Shown here one piece after another: positions 58,663 to 64,000 of a stretch of DNA of 64,000 nt. Each line of letters starts with the position of its first letter. Within the stretch, counting starts at the first letter, position 1. Where the stretch lies: positions 3,472,001-3,536,000 of the forward strand of contig NC_133018.1 of assembly GCF_048564905.1 (NCBI RefSeq), written 5' to 3'. Source of the DNA: Vicugna pacos. Its lineage: Eukaryota; Chordata; Mammalia; Artiodactyla; Camelidae. The translations under genes were made by a program, and so were the position numbers. Under the pieces are notes generated by a model. It saw nothing but the letters and a program-made list of their open reading frames with translations, had not been told where the DNA came from and searched no databases.

Positions 58663-59984
58663 CTGTGTGGTCAGAGGAGAGGGTGTGACATGCAGGTTGG
58701 AGTCCAAGGATGGGGCTCCCCTATCCATCACGGCCTCTGTGATGGTGCACTTGGTGGCCTTGTGTTCCTTCTCTGTCCCCTCTCTCACTCAGCCCTTGGA
58801 AGCCGACAGCCGTTCAGAAGCCGTTTGATGTCACTCTCCCAGGTGACCTGGCTGAGCCGTCCCATATGCAGCCTCCGTTTCCCCGTCTGTGACCAGGAAG
58901 CTCCCCTCCCTCCTCCTGGGCCCTGGAGTCTGAGTTTGGAATAGGTTCTTGACGTCCGGAGCCCTCAGCCCAGCATCAGGTCCCCAGCTTACTTCATTCT
59001 TCCGGAGCCCAGTTGCCTCCTAGGTGTACTGTGTTCCCCACTCAGGCTGCCAGGACAATCCTGAAGTCGTGCGGGGTGGCCCCGAGCCAAAGCCTGGTTC
59101 ACGGTGGGTCCTGGAGCCTCTCCTCCCCGTCAGGCATCAGCTCTGCCCCAGCTGGGCCTCTGCTCTCCCGGCGAGGCCTGGGTCCTCCCCACCAAAGCTC
59201 CAGGCCCCTCCCCCCGTCTCCCCATCCCTGCTGCCCTGACTGCACGATCCTGATTTTATGGGGCAGCCGAGCAGCTCCGAGCCCCCCTTCCCTTCCTGTC
59301 TGTCATCTCCTGAGTGTACTGCGCCCTTTGAGGCAGGCAGGAGGCCGACCTGTGGGCAGGGGAGACACCTGGGCCCCTGGGGGTCAGGGATCCAGGGACA
59401 GAGGAGTCTTTGCCCCACGGATCCCTCTCCTTTCTGGCCACCATCCCGGGAGCGCCAGGCTGCTGGTCACCCCGCCCTATCTCACTTGTGTCTCTGTGTC
59501 CCTGTGTCCTCCTGGCCCAGCAGGGAACCCGAGAGCTTCAGCCCAGAGTGAGTGGGACCCCACTCTCCACCCTTCAAGGGCCTCCCTCGGGCTGCTTCTC
59601 TGTGTCCCTGGTGGCTGGAGTCACAGACCCCCAAACCCCAACCTCCTGTGTGGCCCTCCCAGGCTGGGCATCCAGCCCTCAGCCAGACCCCAGGGCTCGA
59701 GCACTGTCCCCAAGACCACCCCCGTGTCCTGCATCAGAACCGGCCTCGGTCCCTGGACTGGCCACGTCTGACTGTCAGACTCTGGAGGCGGCTGCCCCTG
59801 CTCTTGGGGTCCTTCTTGCTGGTCACCCCAAGCCCAACCCGCCTCCCCCAATCCCATGGAGAAAGATTGGGGTCGGCCCTTAAGGCTGGAAAGGCAGAGG
59901 GGGAGCAGCCCCAGAGAGAGAAAAGTGACTTTCCTGAGACAGCAGAGGGTGGGACAGGCTGGGAAAAGTGTGAGAGCCACTTAC
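58663..59984 (-). other. J-C intron of cluster 1, unique sequence
   Basis: About 1.3 kb, not similar to the introns of the other clusters beyond splice signals. A weak MIR-like tract (GCCTCCGTTTCCCCGTCTGT near 58874) is present. The plus-strand open frames in this GC-rich stretch lack any family motif. Confidence 0.7.
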
Positions 59985-60022
59985 CTAGGACCGTGAGGTG
60001 GGTCCTGCTGCTGAAGTCATTC
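59985..60022 (-). pseudogene. IGLJ: J-lambda segment, cluster 1, FGXG replaced by FSSR
   Basis: 38 bases in frame encode NDFSSRTHLTVL, followed by a donor gtaagt. The two glycines of the FGXG bulge are Ser and Arg, which should impair V-domain folding. It is open and spliceable, so it could be classed as an ORF rather than a strict pseudogene. There is no composite E-box upstream, only a single CACCTG at 60062-60067. Confidence 0.75.
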
Positions 60023-60050
60023 CACACTGATTGAGGCTCGGGCCAAAACC
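60023..60050 (-). other. Degenerate 12-RSS of J cluster 1
   Basis: Heptamer CACACTG (60023-60029, one change, CAC next to the coding end kept), 12-base spacer, nonamer GCCAAAACC (60042-60050, two changes). Probably weak. Confidence 0.8.
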
Positions 60051-61640
60051 CGCTGGGCCAGCACCTGGGGACCGCCCCCCGGGGGCCGGGCTGCAGTGGT
60101 GACCTGCTGGGCGTGACGGGCACAGGGCTGCAGTGGGGGGGGGGGAGCTGTGTCATGGGGCGGGGGGAGGGAGCAGCCAGCCCCCTAGTGGCCAGGGCAC
60201 CCTGGGTGAGCCCATGGCCCAGAGGCGTCTCTGTCCCCAGCCTCTTGTCTGAGGCAGAGGCCACCCATGCCTTGGAGTCACCCAGTGTGTCCCCCACCCC
60301 AGGCTGTCCTGGTCACCCCTGAATCCTCAGTGCTGATGGAGATGCTGAGGGCTGCGTGCCGGCAGGTGGCCATGTGATGCGGCAGTGAGTCCTGAGCTGG
60401 CTCGGACCTGCCCAACCTCTCCTGGCCTCATTTTAGGGCCTCTGAGTATTGCTCCCCAACAATTTCCCACAGTCCAGCCAGGTGGTTTCCTCCCTGGGCC
60501 TGTGGACACCAGGTCATTCCTGACTCCTGGTGCTCCATGTGGGGACGGCCCTGCCCCATTGTCTCCACCTGTTGAGACACAGTTCAGTTCCACCTCTTCC
60601 ATGAAACATTCTTTGATCTCTCAGATCACTGTCTTTCTGATTTTCCATCCATCATCCATCTATCCATTCTCCCATCATCTATCACCCATCCATATATCCA
60701 TCATTCATCTGTCCATCTGTCCATCTGTCCAACCATGGTTCCCAAGCATCCGTCTGCCAGGCATTGTTTTAGATGCTGGGACATAGTGGGAGGAGCTCCC
60801 TCCCTCTCACCCCCATTTCTCCCTGAAACTTCTCAGGTCAAGGACACCAAAGTCCCCAACCCAGTCAAGTCTGAGGTCCCTCCCCAGTCCCCTGTGCCCG
60901 ACCACTCTCTCTACCTCTGACCCACACTGTGCTCTTTAACAACTGCTGGGGGGTCTTGCATCCCTATTTCCACTCCTGACATCTCTTTCTGGCTCTAGAT
61001 TTACGCATATTCTGTCTCCTGAACGCATCTGAGCTTGAATGCCCTACAGACACGGCAAACTCAGCATTCCCCACCTGGACTCCGCACATTTCCCTGGAAG
61101 GCTTGCTCCCTCTCCGTGTCCTCATGTCAGTAGGTCTCTCCCCAAGCTGGAGGCCTGGAGCCATCCCCAAATGTTTTGCCCTCACTGAATCACCCTCTGT
61201 CTGAGCTGTCCAACCATAACACAATAATATCACTAAAATACTTAGAAAAAGGAAAAAAAAAACCACACTCTAGTTATGCTCTAAGAGCTTATGATGACAA
61301 GAATGTTACGCTTTGCCAAATCTGCTTTTCCCTCCCAACATAGTTTTCTAAGCTGGCAGGTAACCTGGGACCAGCACTTTTCACCTCAGCAGCAGGATGA
61401 TTTTGTCACAGCTCTATTTAAGGTGGGCACGTAAGCTTTTTGACACAAAATGTACTAGAACAGCAGTATAAATGCAACCCTTGTTTCTGATGTAAAGAAA
61501 GCAAACTTCCAGCCTTGCATTAAGTTGATCATCTAAGGAAACTTCCTCAACATGATAAAGGATGTCTCCCAAAACTTACAGCCAAATTCCCGCATAAAGG
61601 TAGAACTGCTTTAAAGACCAAGGTTCCCACCCTGACTTTT
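60051..61640. other. 5' flank of the J-C array
   Basis: No V segment, exon or RSS of 23-spacer type was recognised. A poly-G tract occurs at 60135-60145. An L2/MIR-like stretch lies near 60585-60800, and a CCAT-rich microsatellite at about 60640-60735. Confidence 0.6.
60640..60735. repeat. (CCAT)n imperfect simple repeat
   Basis: Alternating CCAT, CTAT and CTGT tetramers with interruptions. Confidence 0.8.
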
Positions 61641-63330
61641 CACTAGTCAAGATAGTCTACAGATTTGAACGAATGGGATGAGATGAGGGGGGATGAGTGT
61701 TAGGAATAACGAGATAAAATTATTCTTTGACGATGCTGGGTTAGTCTACTTAAATAAAGTAATCCCAAAACACTCCGCTGGAGGAGTACTGGAAATAATA
61801 CAAGCGTTAACGAAAACGACCATGTGAGAACGACAAGGGAAAGTCAGGTTTCCTCCGACACGGGCGGTTACCACCCTGGATAGGAAAGTGGCGAAACACT
61901 GACAACTTCAATAAAAATTCTGTTAAAACCCCTAGAAATAAACTTAACACAAAACGAGCAAGATTCCCGTGGATAAAACATATGCACCCTGACTAACGGA
62001 CACGATAGACAAAGACATCAATTCTCCTCAAAGGAACCCATCTACTCCATGAAATTACAACACAGCACCAAAGGGATAATTTGAAAAACTTAGTGAACTG
62101 ACTCTAAGTCCAACAGAGGGAATAATGACAGAAAACCAATGCAAATATTTTGAGTGAGTCATAATGACAGAGTCGTTCTCTGCTAGGTACCCAAACACAC
62201 TGTCAATCAAAAATCATTAAAACGGGGTGGAACGGACATGGGAACTGATCATTAGATCAGCAGAACCACAGAGAGGATGCGATACATCAGTGATTTAAGA
62301 TTTGACAAAAATTGTGTTCATATTCAACAAATGTATGACAATTGGCTCTCCATTTGGAAAATATATAAGGTTATATTCCTGCGTACGCTAAAGTAAACTC
62401 CAGGCAGAGAGAAAACACACAGCAGAGCAATGAAGGCCCCTGAATGAAATAGAAAAGAAAATCGAAAGAAAGATGCCTTTCTTCTGTTTGCCACTGATCA
62501 CAGAAACAGCCAACCTGACATGTGAAAATTCAAAAGGCTTTATGGTGAAGCACCTCAGCAAAAAAGCCATAAAACAGACCAGGGAAAGATACTTATGCCA
62601 CACGTACTTACCGAGGGGTTGTATTCCAAATAGAGAAAGAGTTTCAATAGAACTTTAAGAGAATACAACCAACCGAATGAAAAAAACACAAATCAAAAAC
62701 AAAAAAGAAAACCAAGCAAAATTATGACTGGTAAATTCACAGAATAAATAAAATCACTCAATAAAAATATGAAAGGATAATAAGTTTCATGAATGATCAA
62801 ACAAATAAACAACAAACATATTTGTCCTCATTTTTGCTCATCAGATGCGCAAAATAACAAAAGGATCAGTCCTGCCACGTTGTCGGCAAGGATGGAGAGG
62901 AGCAGGCACCGTCATTCCCTCTAGTGAGTGGAAGCTGGACCAGACTTTTGGGAGGATCACTGGTGCCACGTGTGAACATTCCAAAGCCTGTTCTCTCTGA
63001 CCCAGCAATCCCACTTTTAGGCATTGTTCCTATGGAGACACTTAAGTGCACTTCACACACGTGCACAGCATGTGCACGTGTGTGGCAGTTTCCACTGTAG
63101 CATCTCTTGTAATTGATATTTTTAAATGGAAACAACCTAAATGTCCATTACTTGGGGAATGACTAGAGACATGCTGGTTCACCCAAACTGTGAAGCCTGA
63201 CAAAGCCATGATGAACTTTTTACGGACTGATGGGAAACATGTCAACAGATTGTTTGAAAAGCTAGTGCAGGCTACTGTACAGAATACGACTCCGTGTTGG
63301 AAAAATAAAATCCCAACACGGGTAGGATGT
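61640..63330 (+). mobile_element. Old L1 fragment (ORF2 3' part and 3' UTR)
   Basis: Recognisable stretches in L1 order are CTAGAAATAAACTTAACAC (near 61933), TTGGCTCTCCATTTGGAAAA (62343), AAAACAGACCAGGGAAAGAT (62571), GACCCAGCAATCCCACTTTT (63000) and GGAAACAACCTAAATGTCCA (63128). The AT content rises sharply relative to the rest of the window. It is diverged, with no intact frame. Boundaries are approximate. Confidence 0.75.
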
Positions 63331-64000
63331 GGGGGATGGTAACAGCAAATGCAGTTTTTACATTATACACTTTTGTGCTTAAATCTTTGTTTGAAAGCAC
63401 ATACTACTCTTGCATTAAAAATTATTTCAGAAGAAAAAAATGAAATATATATTCTTGAGAACATTTTTGTAAGTATAGAATATTATAAAGCAAAAATTAA
63501 CACTAGGTGGAATCCCACCAGGCAGAGACATGCCCCTGAAATTTTTGTATATTTTCTGACCGGCTTTTGAAAATGCACATGTACTTTAAAAACCCAATTT
63601 CAGAAACATAATTTTGAAGGTTTGTGTAAGAGTCCATGGGTATTTAGTCCCACCCTTCCTGCTGGATATTTGGGTTATTTCCATTTTCCTCCTGTCATTA
63701 ATAATGTTGAGTTTCTGGTCTGGAAGCCTCTGGTTATATCTCTGTAAATTACACAATTTAAATAAATACGCTTTTTTAAAAAAATGACTTGCTGCATTTT
63801 GCAAAAAAGGGTGTATGTTTTAGACTTGTATAGACAGTCCAGGTCAGTGCCTGTTCCTCCCCGTCAGCCCTCGGGCACCGCCACTTCAAATCCACTTGCT
63901 GTTTCCATCGGAGATCTTGGTACCTGGTCACCGTGGACCAGCCACTCCTCCATCCTCTAATCTGGCCTCACACCAGTCTCCGATCTGCTGCCATTTTTCC
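63331..64000. other. AT-rich flank, nothing assigned
   Basis: No gene or RSS seen. A stretch at about 63640-63770 (CTGGATATTTGGGTTATTTCC) resembles old L1/HAL1-type sequence, but I cannot place it firmly. Confidence 0.4.

Noticed and set aside
59013-59771. 252-residue plus-strand open frame
   Set aside because: It lies in the GC-rich cluster 1 intron, is low in complexity, and has no domain and no homologue that I recognise.
60051-64000. V-lambda segment upstream of cluster 1
   Set aside because: No 23-RSS, leader exon or YYC-type framework 3 was found. V genes are presumed to lie outside the window.

Overview
This is vertebrate, very probably camelid (camel, llama or alpaca), germline DNA carrying the J-C part of the immunoglobulin lambda light-chain locus (IGL). 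All lambda genes lie on the minus strand, so transcription runs from high to low coordinates. The constant-domain exons encode a typical artiodactyl C-lambda. The SINEs are tRNA-derived and look like the camelid Vic-1 type, which is the basis for the camelid call. I saw no V gene. V segments would be expected beyond base 64,000, upstream in the transcriptional sense.

I count eleven J-C clusters, numbered here from the 5' end (right) to the 3' end (left). Cluster 1 (J 59985-60022, C 58346-58662) has a variant C exon and a J that has lost the FGXG motif. Clusters 2 to 7 form a tandem array of six nearly identical units of about 5.69 kb (23.85-58.6 kb). Each unit has one C exon, one J of type AVFGGGTHLTVL with a consensus 12-RSS, two SINEs in opposite orientation and two L1 3'-end fragments. 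Cluster 8 (C 18778, J 20338) is an older, diverged unit whose C exon has been homogenised with the rest. Clusters 9 and 10 are a 3.2-kb tandem duplication with J segments ending TKLTVL. Cluster 11 (about 9.25-10.2 kb) is a relic: it keeps a J with an RSS and a splice donor, and a C-type 3' tail, but the C exon is gone.

The leftmost 9 kb is 3' flank without recognisable genes. It holds MIR-like SINEs, a MaLR-type LTR fossil, simple repeats, and a few motifs (MEF2-like, PU.1/IRF-like, clustered E-boxes) that would fit the 3' lambda enhancer but do not prove it. The rightmost 4 kb is upstream flank dominated by an old L1 fragment (about 61.6-63.3 kb).

Function: during B-cell development a V segment with a 23-RSS (outside the window) would be joined to one of the J segments through its 12-RSS. 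The primary transcript would then be spliced from the J donor to the C acceptor 1.2-1.4 kb downstream and polyadenylated at the AATAAA found about 95-175 bases past each C stop codon. The most notable features are the strong concerted evolution of the C exon, the very low J diversity of the expanded array, a composite E-box upstream of every RSS except that of the aberrant 5'-most J, and chimeric or broken clusters at both ends.
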